64,000 nt of DNA. Origin: Zasmidium citrigriseum. Its lineage: Eukaryota; Ascomycota; Dothideomycetes; Mycosphaerellales; Mycosphaerellaceae. Within the stretch, counting starts at the first letter, position 1; every line of letters starts with the position of its first letter. A program made the translations under genes and the position numbers. The notes beneath the pieces are model-generated. The model did not search any database. It saw only the letters and a list, made by a program, of their open reading frames with translations, and was not told where the DNA came from. Below are positions 10,361-21,510 of this stretch, piece by piece. The stretch spans positions 124,001 through 188,000 of the forward strand of contig NHNW01000050.1 of the NCBI GenBank assembly GCA_002786025.1. The letters are read 5' to 3'.

Positions 10361-13300
10361 ATGGCAGCAGACGCACTCCCGGCCATCACGCTGACGGATC
10401 CCAACAACCACGACCAAGCGCCCTCGCCCGCGCAATCGCCGACAAAAGAATCGAGCAGTTATGGAGATCTGAATGCGAGGGTGCGGCCGGGCACGCCAAG
10501 CAAAGAGAAGAGCAGTAGTGGACATGGTATGAATGCTTGTTGGGAAAGGGAAGGACTTCTGGGCTGATACGTGAGATACAGGTCGGACAGACTCGAGCGG
10601 ATGGGCGTCGCCAGGCCGGCTCATGCGCACGCTGTCCAACAACGCACAGTCACACGCCCAGAATACGACAGCATCTTCGCAAGCAGCAGCAGGAGGAGGA
10701 GAAGTGGGCAGCAAACAGGATGTCCCCACGCCTGCTATTGATCCGTTGTCGCAGGTAAATATTTGTCCTTCTCAACATCTCTCTGCTTGGAACTTTTGGG
10801 GAAGTGGAGATATTCTGGTGCTGAGCTGACTGTATCGCCACCAATGCAGCACATCCTCCGACGCACGAATGCCCCTCTGAATCCGCCTGCGAATTCTCCA
10901 CGACCGCGAACGTCGGATACGAACGGTGGTGTGAAGGAGGAGAAGCAGCAGACTCAGCAGCAGCAATCCAGAGACTTCGGGAGCGAGACGCCGACACAGG
11001 AAGGGATTTCGAGGACAGATACTCTTGACAGTATATCCACCCCCGCGAAAGACCTCAAGAAGGGCGTCAAGGCTGTATCTTTCCTATCCCGCCTCATGGG
11101 CGGAGCCAAGAAGAAAGACGTCGACGAGGATGCAGTGGACGACGACGATAGCACCAGCGAAGAGAGACCTGAAGGAAACGATGCAGAAGTCTTCACGCAG
11201 AAAGTCGAAGACGTGGATAACGATGGCATGGGCTTCCATCCCACACAACCGAAACCTCCTCCCTACATCAAAGTCCGGGCTAAGTACAAGAAAGAGCGAG
11301 ATTTCGATCGATTGTTCCTTGCCCAGGAGTTGAGCTGTAGCAAGAAGAGAAAGGCTTCGATATTGGAGAAGAATGGCAGTTCGAATAAGTTACGAAGGAA
11401 GAGTTCTGCGGGGCCGCAGGAGGGAGATCCGGTCTGGGCGATGGAGTTTAGTCGTGATGGGAAGTATCTTGCTGCGGCGGGTGCGGATATGGTGGTGAGG
11501 GTGTGGGCGGTGCTGGGCAGCTCGGACGATCGACAACGACATGAACAGCAAGAATCGCGGGAGAGCGAGGATAAAGGCGGGGACGCGCATGCGGAGCATC
11601 TTCTCGCGCCCGTGTTTCAGAGTCAACCCGTGAGGGAGTACGACGGACATACCTCGACCGTGCTGGATTTGAGTTGGAGTAAGAACAATTTCTTGCTGAG
11701 CTCATCGATGGACAAGACTGTGCGGCTATGGCACGTCTCGCGGAAAGAGTGTCTCTGCACATTCAAGCACAACGACTTCGTGCCGAGTATATCTTTTCAC
11801 CCGAAAGATGATCGGTTCTTCCTGGCAGGATCCCTGGATTCGAAACTTAGACTCTGGAGTATCCCTGACAAGAGCGTGGCGTATGTTGCGCAGGTGCCAG
11901 ATATGATCACCGCAGTGGCGTTTACGCCGGATGGGAAGTTTGCTATGGCTGGGTGTCTTTCAGGACTGTGCATGTTCTATGAGACGGAGGGATTGAAGTA
12001 CCAGACTCAGATCCATGTCCGCTCGACCAGAGGCCAGAATGCGAAGGGGAGCAAAATCACGGGTATTCAAGCGCAGTACGGCGCGAATGGCGATGTCAAG
12101 GTGCTTATTACGAGCAACGACTCCCGAGTGCGACTTTACAACTTCCGGGATAAGAGCCTGGAGGTCAAGTTCAAAGGGAACGAGAACAATTGCAGCCAGA
12201 TCCGAGCGAGCGTCAGCGATTGTGGGAGGTATGTCGTCTGTGGGAGCGAGGATCGAAAAGCGTATATCTGGAGTCTGGGAGCGCCGTACCAGCCTCAACA
12301 GCAGGAGAAAGAGTCGTCTTCTGGCAAGAGGGATAAGACACCCGTGGAGATGTTCGGTGCACACGATTCCATCTGCACGAGTGTGGCCATCGCACCAGCG
12401 AAGACGAGAATGCTGCTCAGCAGGAGCGAGGATCCACTTTACGATCTCTGCAACCCGCCGCCCGTGATGCTGCTCAGTCAGGCCGAGATGAACGGGAGTC
12501 AAGCCAGCTCAAGACCGCCGACTGAAGCAGGAAGCGTACAAGCTACACCCGCCGATGCGTATCACTTCGAACGACCACGGGAATCTGCCAGTTACACCGC
12601 GAGGACCCAGCACCGTGGTGGGAATATCATCGTCACGGCGGATTTCACGGGCAAGATCAAAGTCTTTCGACAGGATTGTGCATGGCAGAAGAGATTGAAA
12701 GACGACACGGATAAGAGCAGTATTTTCCGCGCGAAGAGGGGGAGTCGAACTGGCTCTCTGGCTACGAGGAGAAGTGAACGCAGTCTTCGCGAAGCTGCTA
12801 TGCATGGGCCTAGGAGTTCTATGAGTTCCGTCGCGCCGAGTGAGCGGATCCTGAATTGGCGCCAGGGTATCGCCAGCACGCCTAGCGTTTCTGAGCGTGG
12901 ACGAACGACTGGTGCGGATTCCTCGAAAACGACGAGTCGGAGTCGAAGTCCCCGGAAAAGTCTTGAGGTTAGGGGGAGGAAGGAGACGAGGACTTATCCG
13001 CCCAGTAAGAAAGATGCTGCTGCTGCGCCGCCGAAACACCCCCTCGCAACGGATAGTCTAGTCCGAAGTCCCTCGCCCATGGAAAGGAATCACGACCACG
13101 AAGAAGCGCCGCCAGAGAAACAAGCCCACGAACACGACCAAGAAAATCCACTCGGCATTCAGGGCGGGAGGAGTTACATGTTCTGGGACCCGAGTATTTG
13201 GAAAGGACACGCGGAGAGGATGCACCGCATGGCGGAAGAACACGAGCACGACCCGCCGCCGAAGTCTGCTTCACCGTCACGGAGCAGATCGAGAGAGGGT

Positions 13301-13471
13301 GGAGGTGGTGCGGTGCAAGATGACCATGGACATCTTGCTGTGAGGTCTAATCGGCCGGGTTTGAGTAAAGTCCCGACTTATGTTAGTGCGCTGAGTGATG
13401 AGCTCACTTCGGAGGAGGATGGGGAGGGGGACTTTGAGGATGCGAGGGAGGGGGGGAGTCCGAGACGATAG
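10361..13471 (+). CDS. WD40-repeat protein, WDR44/Dgr2 type
   Basis: Exons 10361-10526, 10582-10754 and 10850-13471 encode 986 residues with all phases consistent; the third exon enters at HILRRTNAPLN, so the TTG-initiated longer frame seen there is intron. After a disordered N-terminus come SFLSRLMGG and KYKKERDFDRLFLAQEL, segments typical of this family, followed by WD40 repeats starting at VWAMEFSRDGKYLAAAGAD and including TVLDLSWSKNNFLLSSSMDK and SISFHPKDDRFFLAGSLDS. The last 300 residues are Ser/Arg-rich and charged. Relatives are yeast Dgr2 (YKL121W) and YMR102C, and animal WDR44 (Rab11 binding). A role in membrane traffic or stress response is possible but not shown by sequence. Confidence 0.88.
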
Positions 13472-14325
13472 TGCGGTGGTTCGTTGGGGTAGCATGGAGG
13501 GATTTGTGTGGGGGTTTACGATTTGATGATGATGGTTATGTATGATGGGATCTTTTTTGAGGGATGTACAGGGACTGGGATAGGGATAGAGAGTACAGCT
13601 TGTGTTCTCGTCTGCAGAGGCGAGAGGATCTTTCTTCACAGCCTCGTGGCAACCCCAGATCTTCACGCTCACAGCTGCTCTTGTTCTCCTTCGTTGCTAG
13701 GGCTCGTACGCCGCACGATCTTCGAGGCTGAAGAGAGTTCGTTCTACGATCAGGGGTCGAGGCGAGTTTCTTGATGATTGAGATCCGGAAGCGGGTCCGA
13801 GAGCGACAAGCAACGACCTCACCGCTTCTCCTGGCTTCCTCCCCCCTCGACATCGACAACATCGAATCGTCGACTACTTTGCGTAGCTTCATTATGCTAT
13901 ACTCCATCGCAACATCCATCAGCTGACAACTCATCGGCTGTACAGCAGAGAGGACCGAAAAGCAAATCTCGGCGCTCAGCAACCCCAATCCAGGAACCAT
14001 GTCGCCTCCCACGTTTCACAGCACAAGTTCAACCCGCCTTCCCGGTTGTCGTGCAGGGACGTCTTTCCTCGGCGGCCGACTGCGTGACTCCTGCCTTGCC
14101 GTGGCTGATTTCATTTCGACGGGGATGGCGCAGATGGGGAATGGTGAGGTAAGGGCGGTGGGTAGGGCAATGTTTCTGCTTCTCGTCTCTGTTTCTTTGG
14201 TCGTGTTGTGTTGCGTCCTTTCTTCAGCAAGTACATGTTCATTGGCATCGGCATTTCACGAGAAGACAGAAATACAGACATCTATGAAGCACTGCGTCTG
14301 GTACTAGCAGCACCTCCGCAGCGCT
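13472..14325. other. intergenic region; possible upstream exon of the next gene
   Basis: An ATG frame beginning MSPPTFHSTSS at 13999 could splice from a GTAAGG at 14150 to an AG at 14310 and would enter the arylsulfotransferase gene in frame five codons before its own ATG. It would lengthen the N-terminus by about 56 residues of no clear character, so I did not adopt it. Nothing else coding is visible. Confidence 0.4.
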
Positions 14326-16059
14326 ATGCTCGGCCTCTTCGCCACCCTTTCGACCCTCGGATTCCTGATCCTCTGGTTCGTACACATAGAAGCCGTACGC
14401 CTAGCATCAGAAACCACATGGCCCTCCCAAACTTTCATCTCCGCGCCGGGCTTCCACCCTCCTGTACTGGAAATCACGACGCCGGAGAAAGCCTCCCAGG
14501 ATGCGTATCTGTTCTTCTCTCCTGGGGGACCTGAGGCGGGACAAGTCGCGCCATTGATCATGGACAGTCATGGCGAGTTGGTCTGGAATGGACTGGTTGG
14601 GTTGTTCACGTTCAATTTCGGGGTTCAAGAGTACAGAGGAGAAAACGTGTTGCTTGCGTGGAACGGGACTAGATTTCCTGAACCGAAAGGACGGGGGCAC
14701 GGAGTCGTTTATCTTTGGAACAAGCACTATGAGCTTATTGCGAATGTGAGTCTGGAAGGGGATTTCATCGAGTTCAACGGCGAGGAGTATCCGAGTAATA
14801 TCGATTTGCACGAGCATTATATTACGCCTGAGGGGACGTTGTTGGTACTGGCATACAACGTCACGCAAGCGGATCTGCGGAGCGTCGGTGGACCGGAGAG
14901 TGGATGGGTTGTTGACGGGCACGTCTACGAAATCGACATCGAGACGAACGAGGTCCTGTTCAGCTGGAAGAGTCTGGAGCATTTGGACGCCCTGCCGTTC
15001 ACAGATTCAGTGTATCCTCTAGGCAGCGAAGGGTACGATGGATCGACTCGAGAAAAAGCCTGGGGCTACTTCCATCACAACGCCGTAACACCGTTCAAAG
15101 ACGGCTTCATCATATCCTCCCGCTACTTCTGCAGCGGCATCGCCATCTCCCGCACAGGTGATGTCCTCTGGGTCCTCTCAGGTCGGGATGGAGGGGACTT
15201 CCACCTCCAAGGCGGCAACACCACAACAAGTTTCTGCTACCAACACGACATCCGCGTCGTCTCCGAAACCGCCTCGCCTTCTGGAAATCTCTCGCAGATG
15301 ACGATTTCGATGCACGACAACGCCAACTGCCCCATCGACAAAAACATCATTCCCACCGCAGGGAAAATCTTCGATATCGATTTCTCGTCTATGACGGTGA
15401 GGGAAACGCACCGTTATCTCAATACCTCGGGGTTGATATACGCAACCGCGCAAGGAAGTCATCAACGCATGGGCAATGGGAATCTTTTCGAGGGACATGG
15501 ATACGTCCCCGTGATGGAGGAATTTGCACCGGATGGCACGCCGCTGTGTCGCTGGACGTTTGGGAGTCCGGTCCGCACCACAGCGGGAGGCTTCCTCTCT
15601 CCGGAACCTGAAGATGTGGTGTTGAGCTATCGATCATACAAGCAGACTTGGATCGGATGCCCTCGCACCAAACCCTCCCTCGTACTCAAAAGCTTGGGAT
15701 CGAAGGAGAAACCCTGGGGCACGAAGGTCTATGTTTCTTGGAATGGGGCTACGGAAGTTGTTGCTTGGGAGGTTTGGGGAGGGAGGGAGGGGGAGAAGGA
15801 TGCGAGGAGGATTGAGACGGTGGGGAAGAGGGGGTTTGAGACTGTGGTGGAGGTTGAGGAGGTACTGCAGTTTGGGTATGTTAGGGCTGTTCTGAATAAG
15901 GGGGCGCCGAGGGGTGTGGAGGGGGTGGGAGGAGTGAGATTGTTTTTGTGCAGGGTGAGGATTGAGGTGGGTATTGATGTGCTTGTAGCATTTGTGTCGA
16001 GTTTGAGTTGTGGAATGTATGCTTCTTTTCAAGTCCATGGTCTTCCCCGTCCAGCATGA
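14326..16059 (+). CDS. arylsulfotransferase-family (ASST-like) protein
   Basis: A single exon of 577 residues. The N-terminus (LGLFATLSTLGFLILWFVHI) is a hydrophobic signal-anchor or signal peptide, followed by ETTWPSQTFISAPGF and PPVLEIT, the opening of the fungal arylsulfotransferase-2 family (Pfam PF14269). Beta-propeller-like repeats follow (VLLAWNG, HEHYITPEGTLLVL, YFHHNAVTP, ISSRYFCSGIAI), and there are several NxS/T sites, as expected for a secreted or lumenal protein. Bacterial ASSTs move sulfate between phenols; most fungal members are uncharacterised, so activity is unproved. The final 50 residues (after about 525) are unlike a normal family end and contain a second hydrophobic stretch; the frame may extend past a missed splice site. 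Confidence 0.75.
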   Translation: MLGLFATLSTLGFLILWFVHIEAVRLASETTWPSQTFISAPGFHPPVLEITTPEKASQDAYLFFSPGGPEAGQVAPLIMDSHGELVWNGLVGLFTFNFGVQEYRGENVLLAWNGTRFPEPKGRGHGVVYLWNKHYELIANVSLEGDFIEFNGEEYPSNIDLHEHYITPEGTLLVLAYNVTQADLRSVGGPESGWVVDGHVYEIDIETNEVLFSWKSLEHLDALPFTDSVYPLGSEGYDGSTREKAWGYFHHNAVTPFKDGFIISSRYFCSGIAISRTGDVLWVLSGRDGGDFHLQGGNTTTSFCYQHDIRVVSETASPSGNLSQMTISMHDNANCPIDKNIIPTAGKIFDIDFSSMTVRETHRYLNTSGLIYATAQGSHQRMGNGNLFEGHGYVPVMEEFAPDGTPLCRWTFGSPVRTTAGGFLSPEPEDVVLSYRSYKQTWIGCPRTKPSLVLKSLGSKEKPWGTKVYVSWNGATEVVAWEVWGGREGEKDARRIETVGKRGFETVVEVEEVLQFGYVRAVLNKGAPRGVEGVGGVRLFLCRVRIEVGIDVLVAFVSSLSCGMYASFQVHGLPRPA

Positions 16060-16082
16060 CCGACTCTGAAGGATGCCACCGA

Positions 16083-16937
16083 TCAAGCCTTCCCTCCCAG
16101 AACCAACCGCTCAATAGCAGCCCAATACCTTGCCGCATCCTCTCGAATCAACGCACAATGCATGGCCTTCTCAAACAACTCCTCCCTCACATCCTTCCAT
16201 CCCTTCTCTCTCGCATCCCGCGCATGATCCTGCACATCCTTGTACGGGATTAGAGCATCCATCTTCGAGAACAGATACAATCTCGGTGCCGTCGGATTGA
16301 AAAGTTCCGCAGAATTCCACCGCCGGCGGAGCTTCGACACCAAATCTTCCCGGCGGAGGACCGTACACCAAAGGAACATCCCGATTGCCATACAGATGTA
16401 CAGTATCCAGTAGTAGAGGAATTTAACCATGCGAGACTTGGTCTGTAGCTGCATCGTCGTAGCCTCAACGGCGTTCTTGAGCTGAGGACGGCTGGGTGCG
16501 CAGTCCACGATGGTGCACGCGAAAAGGGTGTTTGGATGGCCGGTGGCGTGGAGGCGCTGAGCGATGCGAGCTGCGGCGATGGTGCCGCCGTTGGACATGG
16601 CGTGGAGGAGGATGGGTCCTGGTCCAGATGAGCTTTTGATGTCGAGGATCGTGGAGCTGGCGAGTTCGGTTCGGGACGCTTGCACCCCGTCGCCGTCGAA
16701 GGTGTCCTTCACACTGGACATGATGACGAGAATGGAGGAGTGCGGGAAGAGCTTGTGGTAGCCTTCGGTGTATTTGCTGATGGTCTTGGTCGAGGCGCCC
16801 ATGAAGGTGCAGAAGACGATCAAGATGGGGTGTTTGGGGTCTTTTTGGGCCATGGATGATGCTTCTGGTCGGTAGAGGAACATCCTCTGGCCCAATGGGT
16901 CGAAGCCTGGGAGTGCTTCCATTTGGCGAGGTGTCAT
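16083..16937 (-). CDS. DUF829/TMEM53-family alpha/beta-hydrolase-like protein
   Basis: I start at the ATG of MTPRQMEALPGFDPLG, giving 284 residues; the frame extends further but only to a GTG next to an intron-like CTTAG, so an extra 5' exon is possible. The pattern ILIVFCTFMGASTKTISKYT and later LLHAMSNGG (nucleophile-elbow-like) and KMDALIPYKDV are typical of DUF829, the family of animal TMEM53 and of PaxU in indole-diterpene clusters. A hydrophobic helix lies mid-protein (FLYYWILYICMAIGMFLW). Function in most fungi is unknown; no partner biosynthetic genes are adjacent, so I do not infer a metabolite role. It ends 23 bp from the convergent arylsulfotransferase-like gene. Confidence 0.75.
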   Translation of the reverse strand: MTPRQMEALPGFDPLGQRMFLYRPEASSMAQKDPKHPILIVFCTFMGASTKTISKYTEGYHKLFPHSSILVIMSSVKDTFDGDGVQASRTELASSTILDIKSSSGPGPILLHAMSNGGTIAAARIAQRLHATGHPNTLFACTIVDCAPSRPQLKNAVEATTMQLQTKSRMVKFLYYWILYICMAIGMFLWCTVLRREDLVSKLRRRWNSAELFNPTAPRLYLFSKMDALIPYKDVQDHARDAREKGWKDVREELFEKAMHCALIREDAARYWAAIERLVLGGKA

Positions 16938-17421
16938 GGTTGGAACGCGCGCTGATCGGGCGGATGATGCTTCTAGGGAGCTAAGAGATATGATTATGCG
17001 ATAAGTAGACACTCATGCCCATGCACACAATTGTCGAAGAGCATAAAACAAGTCGGAAGAATGGGATCGAGTGCCGCTTCTTGTAGCTGTCCTCAAGAAG
17101 AAAGAAGACGGGCGGGACGCGCGGAACAAAGAAAGACCTACTGATCAAGGCGCCATCGTTGTTGAGATACGGAGTGTAGCTGGGGATGAGAGGACAATGT
17201 CCAATCCAGGTGATGATGTCGAGTCTTGCGGCCGAGTCGAGTCGCCGAGGTGGAAGAAGTTCACGGATGACATCTGACAACGTTAGCGTGGTTTAGCAAG
17301 GTTCGGCCCGTGTCCTTCCGCTCGCCGATGGCCGACCTCAGATTTCAGATTGCCTGGAATTTCTTCGAGATGCATCTCTCTCCATACGAACACCCTTCCC
17401 TTACCTTGCCGGCTGGCCAAG
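16938..17421. other. divergent intergenic region (DUF829 gene / SDA1)
   Basis: Shared promoter region of about 480 bp. A 99-codon frame on the minus strand has no family resemblance, though part of it could be a 5' exon of the DUF829 gene. No other signal seen. Confidence 0.45.
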
Positions 17422-19686
17422 ATGAAGCGCAAGATCGGAGCGCTCGAAAAGGTCGACGCTGACTTGCCGAATCTTCAGCACAAAATCAAGAGCGACCCGC
17501 CATCGTATCGTGACGATTTCGTGAGCCAGTACTCGCAGTATGCCTCGATGCTGGAGTTGTTCCTGCAGTCGCCCACCACCACCGACGATACTGGTATTGT
17601 GCGCCTGCGCGACCTGATCGACTTCATCTCGCACGTAGCCGACTGCTATCCGAAACTCACCGTCGACTTTCCCAACGACCTCATCAAGTTGCTCGAGTTA
17701 CACCACCAGGCGTTGGAGGTTGAGTTGCGCGACAAAATCGTGGGAAGCTTGATCCTACTGCGGAAGAAGGACATCATCGATTCGAATACACTCCTGAACA
17801 CGCTCTGGCCTCTGCTCATATCGACACCATCGAAAGCGTTGAGAGCTCTTCTGTTCCAGAAGATCGTCTCTGATCTTCGCACTTCGAATAGTAAGACCAA
17901 GAACCACAAGCTCAATCGCAATATCCAGACGATATGCTACGACTTGATTGCATCGGATCCAGCATCTCCCAAGGGCCTATGGGCGGTCAAGTTGACGAGG
18001 GAACTGTGGAAGAGATCGGTCTGGACAGACGCAAAAGCAGTGAGCATCATGGAAATTGCGGCGCTGAGTCAAGATGCAAAGGTCGTTACAAGTGGTGTGC
18101 GATTCTTTCTGGGTTCGGACCAGGAGCGAGAAGAGGCCGCCGAAGAAGAGAGTGACGATGAAGAGGACATTGACATGCGGAAGCTTAAGCACAAAGCCGG
18201 TATTAATAAGAAGAATGCCAAGCACGAGAGGGAGCTCAAGTCCGCAAAAGCGAAGGTCAAGCGAAAAGAGAAGAGGAAAGACGCACATCAAGCTCTGAAC
18301 TTCAGTGCTCTCCATCTGCTTCACGACCCGCAAGGCTTCGCCGAGAAGCTCTTCGAACAGCATCTGCAACCCGCACAGCCCAAGGTGCGACTCAACCTGG
18401 AACAGAAGCTCTACGTTCTGCAACTCGTCAGTCGACTTGTTGGGCTACACAAGCTGGAGCTCATTCAGCTGTACTCGTATTTCATCAAGTTCCTTACGCC
18501 GAAGCAGCCATCAGTCACTGCGTTCTTGGCGTATCTGGCACAAGCGGCGCACAGCTTGGTTCCACCGGACGTGCTCGAACCCTTGGTACAGAAGATTGCG
18601 AATGAGTTCGTGTCCGAGGCAGCAGCAGCGGAGGTCGCTTCGGCTGGATTGAACGGCATTCGAGAAGTTTGCGTCAGACAACCGTTGGCGATGACGGAGA
18701 CGTTGTTGCAGGATCTGGTGCAGTATCGAAAGAGCAAAGACAAGGGCGTTCAAATGGCAGCGCGGGGACTGCTGTCACTGTACCGAGAAGTGGGTGCTCA
18801 AATGCTCAAGAAGAAGGACCGTGGACGAGATGCTGCTCTTGGACTCCGAGAAGGTCTCAACCAAGGGACCCGATTCGGTGACGTCGGCGGCAGTGGTGGT
18901 ATTGAAGGCATTGAGCTGCTGGAGAAGTGGCGAGAAGAGCAGGGCATCAACAGTGACGATGATGAAGAGGCCTGGAGGAATTGGGATGCCGAGAGTGACG
19001 ACAGTGAGAGCAGTGGTGGTTGGATCAACGTCGAGAGCGATGGTGAAGATATCAACATCTCAGATTCCGAGGATGAGAAGACGAAGAAGAAGCCAAAGGC
19101 TAAAGAGAGCAAGGATGTCGAGAAGGAGAACGAAGAAGGCGACGAGGACAAGAATTCGCGGAGTACTGCGTCTTTGGAGCCAGAGGCTGCTCTCAAACGA
19201 GAAGAAGCACGCATATCCAAGCTTGCGACCACACGTATTCTCACACCTGCAGATCTGGCCAAGCTGAACGAACTACGACAAACAGCTGCAATCACAGCCA
19301 ACATGCCATCTGCTAAGCGACGAAAGCTACAAGAGCAGGCTCAGGCAAATGCTCGCCGACATGCCGACGATGAAGTCACCGCTGATCAAATTGCCGGTCT
19401 GGCAGCTCTGTCCCACAAGGCCACGAAGGAGGAGAAGATCGCGAGGGCCAAGGGTGGTCCCGAAGAGCCAAAGAATGACCATCGTTCTACGACTGCACGT
19501 CGGAAGGAGAAGAAGGAAGCCGAGGGAAAGAGTACGACGAACAAGGAGAAGGCTCGCAAGAAGAACTTCATGATGACTCTTGGCAAGGCGAAGAGGAAGG
19601 GCAAGAGAAGCTTGGTCGAGCACCGGCGAATACTGAAAGCTCATGTGGACAGAGGAAAGAGAGGCGGCAAACGAGGCAACTATTGA
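17422..19686 (+). CDS. SDA1: SDA1, 60S ribosome biogenesis factor
   Basis: Intronless, 754 residues from the ATG of MKRKIGALEKVDADLPNL (yeast Sda1 is 767). The N-terminal half is the all-helical SDA1 core (YRDDFVSQYSQYASMLELFL, LNRNIQTICYDLI, ALNFSALHLLHDPQGFAEKL), followed by a long acidic linker (residues about 515-590) and a very basic C-terminal tail with MPSAKRRKLQEQA and KKNFMMTLGKAKRKGKRS. Sda1 is a nucleolar/nucleoplasmic factor needed for late maturation and export of pre-60S particles and, through that, for G1 progression and actin organisation in yeast. Family assignment is firm. Confidence 0.93.
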   Translation: MKRKIGALEKVDADLPNLQHKIKSDPPSYRDDFVSQYSQYASMLELFLQSPTTTDDTGIVRLRDLIDFISHVADCYPKLTVDFPNDLIKLLELHHQALEVELRDKIVGSLILLRKKDIIDSNTLLNTLWPLLISTPSKALRALLFQKIVSDLRTSNSKTKNHKLNRNIQTICYDLIASDPASPKGLWAVKLTRELWKRSVWTDAKAVSIMEIAALSQDAKVVTSGVRFFLGSDQEREEAAEEESDDEEDIDMRKLKHKAGINKKNAKHERELKSAKAKVKRKEKRKDAHQALNFSALHLLHDPQGFAEKLFEQHLQPAQPKVRLNLEQKLYVLQLVSRLVGLHKLELIQLYSYFIKFLTPKQPSVTAFLAYLAQAAHSLVPPDVLEPLVQKIANEFVSEAAAAEVASAGLNGIREVCVRQPLAMTETLLQDLVQYRKSKDKGVQMAARGLLSLYREVGAQMLKKKDRGRDAALGLREGLNQGTRFGDVGGSGGIEGIELLEKWREEQGINSDDDEEAWRNWDAESDDSESSGGWINVESDGEDINISDSEDEKTKKKPKAKESKDVEKENEEGDEDKNSRSTASLEPEAALKREEARISKLATTRILTPADLAKLNELRQTAAITANMPSAKRRKLQEQAQANARRHADDEVTADQIAGLAALSHKATKEEKIARAKGGPEEPKNDHRSTTARRKEKKEAEGKSTTNKEKARKKNFMMTLGKAKRKGKRSLVEHRRILKAHVDRGKRGGKRGNY

Positions 19687-19763
19687 GCATAGTCTGGACC
19701 CTCGGGACCTGCATCAGCATAGCTCTATACAGCTGAGCTCACGAATCCACAAATTCTCAGCGC

Positions 19764-20724
19764 TCATGGAATCGCATCCTCCAGTCCACTCTCCTCCCCA
19801 TGCATCATCTTAAACAGCGGCTCCCACACGGTCACCGCCCTCTTCGTCTTATACCCATTCCCATACTCCGGCAACTCATACCACCTCAAATCCTCCGCAC
19901 TCGCCTCCAACGACTTCCCACTCATCCCCGTCCCATCCTCCACAAAAACATCGTGCGCCTTCAAAATCGTCGAAATCGGAGTCACGCACTCCGGCGTCAC
20001 AGCCTCCATCATCTCCTTCGGCACAATTGGCGTCGCTACCATCCCGGGTAACACAGTATTAATCAGAATATTCTCCTTCTGCTTCAACAAATCCGCCACA
20101 CCTCGCACGAAATGAATCGCCGCAGCCTTCGCGCCGCAGTATTCTGGATAACTCTTATGCGGGAAAATCCCCCCGATACTCGCGTTCAGAATTATTTTTC
20201 CGCCTTTGCCCCCGGGATTATGCCGCATGAAATGCGTCGCGAGCATAGTCCCATACACCACCCCTTTATAATCGATATCCGTACAACTGAGATCCGGTTC
20301 TGGGGGCAGCTCATCCACTGGCTTATCCCGCCAGTTGTAGAGGTAGACGCTGGAGCGGTCGACGATCCCGGCGTTCATGCAGACGAGGTCGATGCGGCCG
20401 AAGGTTTCCCAGACGGACTTGAACATTGCTGCTTGGGAGTCGTAGGAGGCTACGTCGGCGGGGAAGAAACGCGCGTGGAGGGAGGGGGTGGTTATGGAGG
20501 TTGCGATGCGGGCGCCGGCTTCTTTGTTGCGGCCTACTATGGCGATTCGGTAGCCCTTTTGGTGGAGGTGGTGGGCGAGGTCGATGCCCATTCCGGACTG
20601 GAAGAAGCATTGCTCTCAGCGAATGTGTGCTTTGGGCTTTGCGTGGGAGACATACCGTTGCGCCAGTCACGATGGCGACTTTCTGGTTCTGGCTCTCGCC
20701 ATTCGTGCCATTGGAGGCCGTCAT
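19764..20724 (-). CDS. short-chain dehydrogenase/reductase (SDR 1)
   Basis: Exons 20724-20656 and 20597-19764 (58-nt intron) encode 300 residues. Splicing recreates the dinucleotide-binding motif TGATSGMG, which neither exon holds alone. NAG follows at the end of beta-4 (CMNAGI), the catalytic Ser lies in LNASIGG, and the active-site pair is YCGAK (Tyr-X3-Lys). It is a classical NAD(P)-dependent SDR resembling the 15-hydroxyprostaglandin-dehydrogenase-like group; the substrate cannot be told. The start codon is 35 bp from a MITE, so that element lies in its promoter or 5' leader. Confidence 0.85.
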
Positions 20725-20758
20725 TCTCGCACTCCAGCACTCGACAAGCTGCAATCAA

Positions 20759-20910
20759 CCCCCGGTGTGCTGATCAAAGTGGAAGATACTCGCAGCGATC
20801 TCTACCTTTCCTGCAAAGGCTCAAGGGCGCAACAAGCCCTTCAAGAGCTTGATGTCAATCGCTTTTCTCAAGAGAGAGCAAAGCCTCCAGTTTAAGCGGA
20901 AGACGGATGG
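20759..20910. mobile_element. MITE copy A (152 bp, Tc1/mariner-type ends)
   Basis: The left end carries TCAAAGTGGAAGAT, the right end the inverted counterpart CCAGTTTAAGCGGAAGA. The right end abuts TA at 20911-20912; the matching left dinucleotide is AA, probably a mutated TA. The interior aligns along its length with copy B at 41826-41976 (shared AACAAGCCCT and AGCTT blocks), and the ends match those of the RIP-degraded element at 57355-59551. It is too short to encode a transposase. Its left edge is 35 bp from the start codon of SDR 1. Confidence 0.65.
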
Positions 20911-21323
20911 TAGACCACCACGCACGAAATCTTCAAGAAATCACAGCAATATCGAAGGTGCCACAAGGGAAAGGTGGCACAGGAAGAATGATATCACCGC
21001 CCAATCGACACCCCTACCCACCGAGGCACAGCTCGCTCGCGCACAAGAACACCCGTGCCACCAAGCGACATTTCATGACTCTTGCTCGAGGCGACTTGAA
21101 CGCAACGCGTTGAGTGATGCGCGGCTTGGGTGCCTGTCAAGACTAAACCGTGGTGTGTCTCGGCGAGACGGCCGGGATCGACTCCGTGTTACTAGGGAGC
21201 TCGTGCCGGGGAGCTCGAGCAGTGGCAGGGGGCGGGAAGGTATCTTAGGATGCCGAGGATCTGCCTGAATGAGCTCTTGGGTTGATGGCGAAAGGCCGAC
21301 AGGATTCGAATGCCGGTGGCAGA

Positions 21324-21349
21324 CACGACGACGACGACCACGACGACGA
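21324..21349. repeat. (ACG)n microsatellite
   Basis: A run of about eight ACG/CGA triplets with one interruption (ACC). It lies outside any gene model. Confidence 0.7.
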
Positions 21350-21510
21350 TGAAAAGGAAGACGAGCTCTCGACGCATATGAGGCTATCCTGGGTCGTCTG
21401 GTCAAGCTGGGAGATGTGTCCATCCATCCCCGGGTTCGCGCGCAACGATTGAACAGTGTAGCAGGCCATTCAATGGCTTCGGGATGTGTGTTCCCTCGGA
21501 GACAGCTGAT

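Noticed and set aside
20958..20980. Inverted repeat GTGCCAC / GTGGCAC with a 9-nt loop.
   Set aside because: Short and isolated, with no T-run or nearby 3' end; likely chance.
21192..21377. 61-codon frame with a run of valines resembling a signal peptide.
   Set aside because: The valine run is produced by an (ACG)n microsatellite and the remainder has no coding character.
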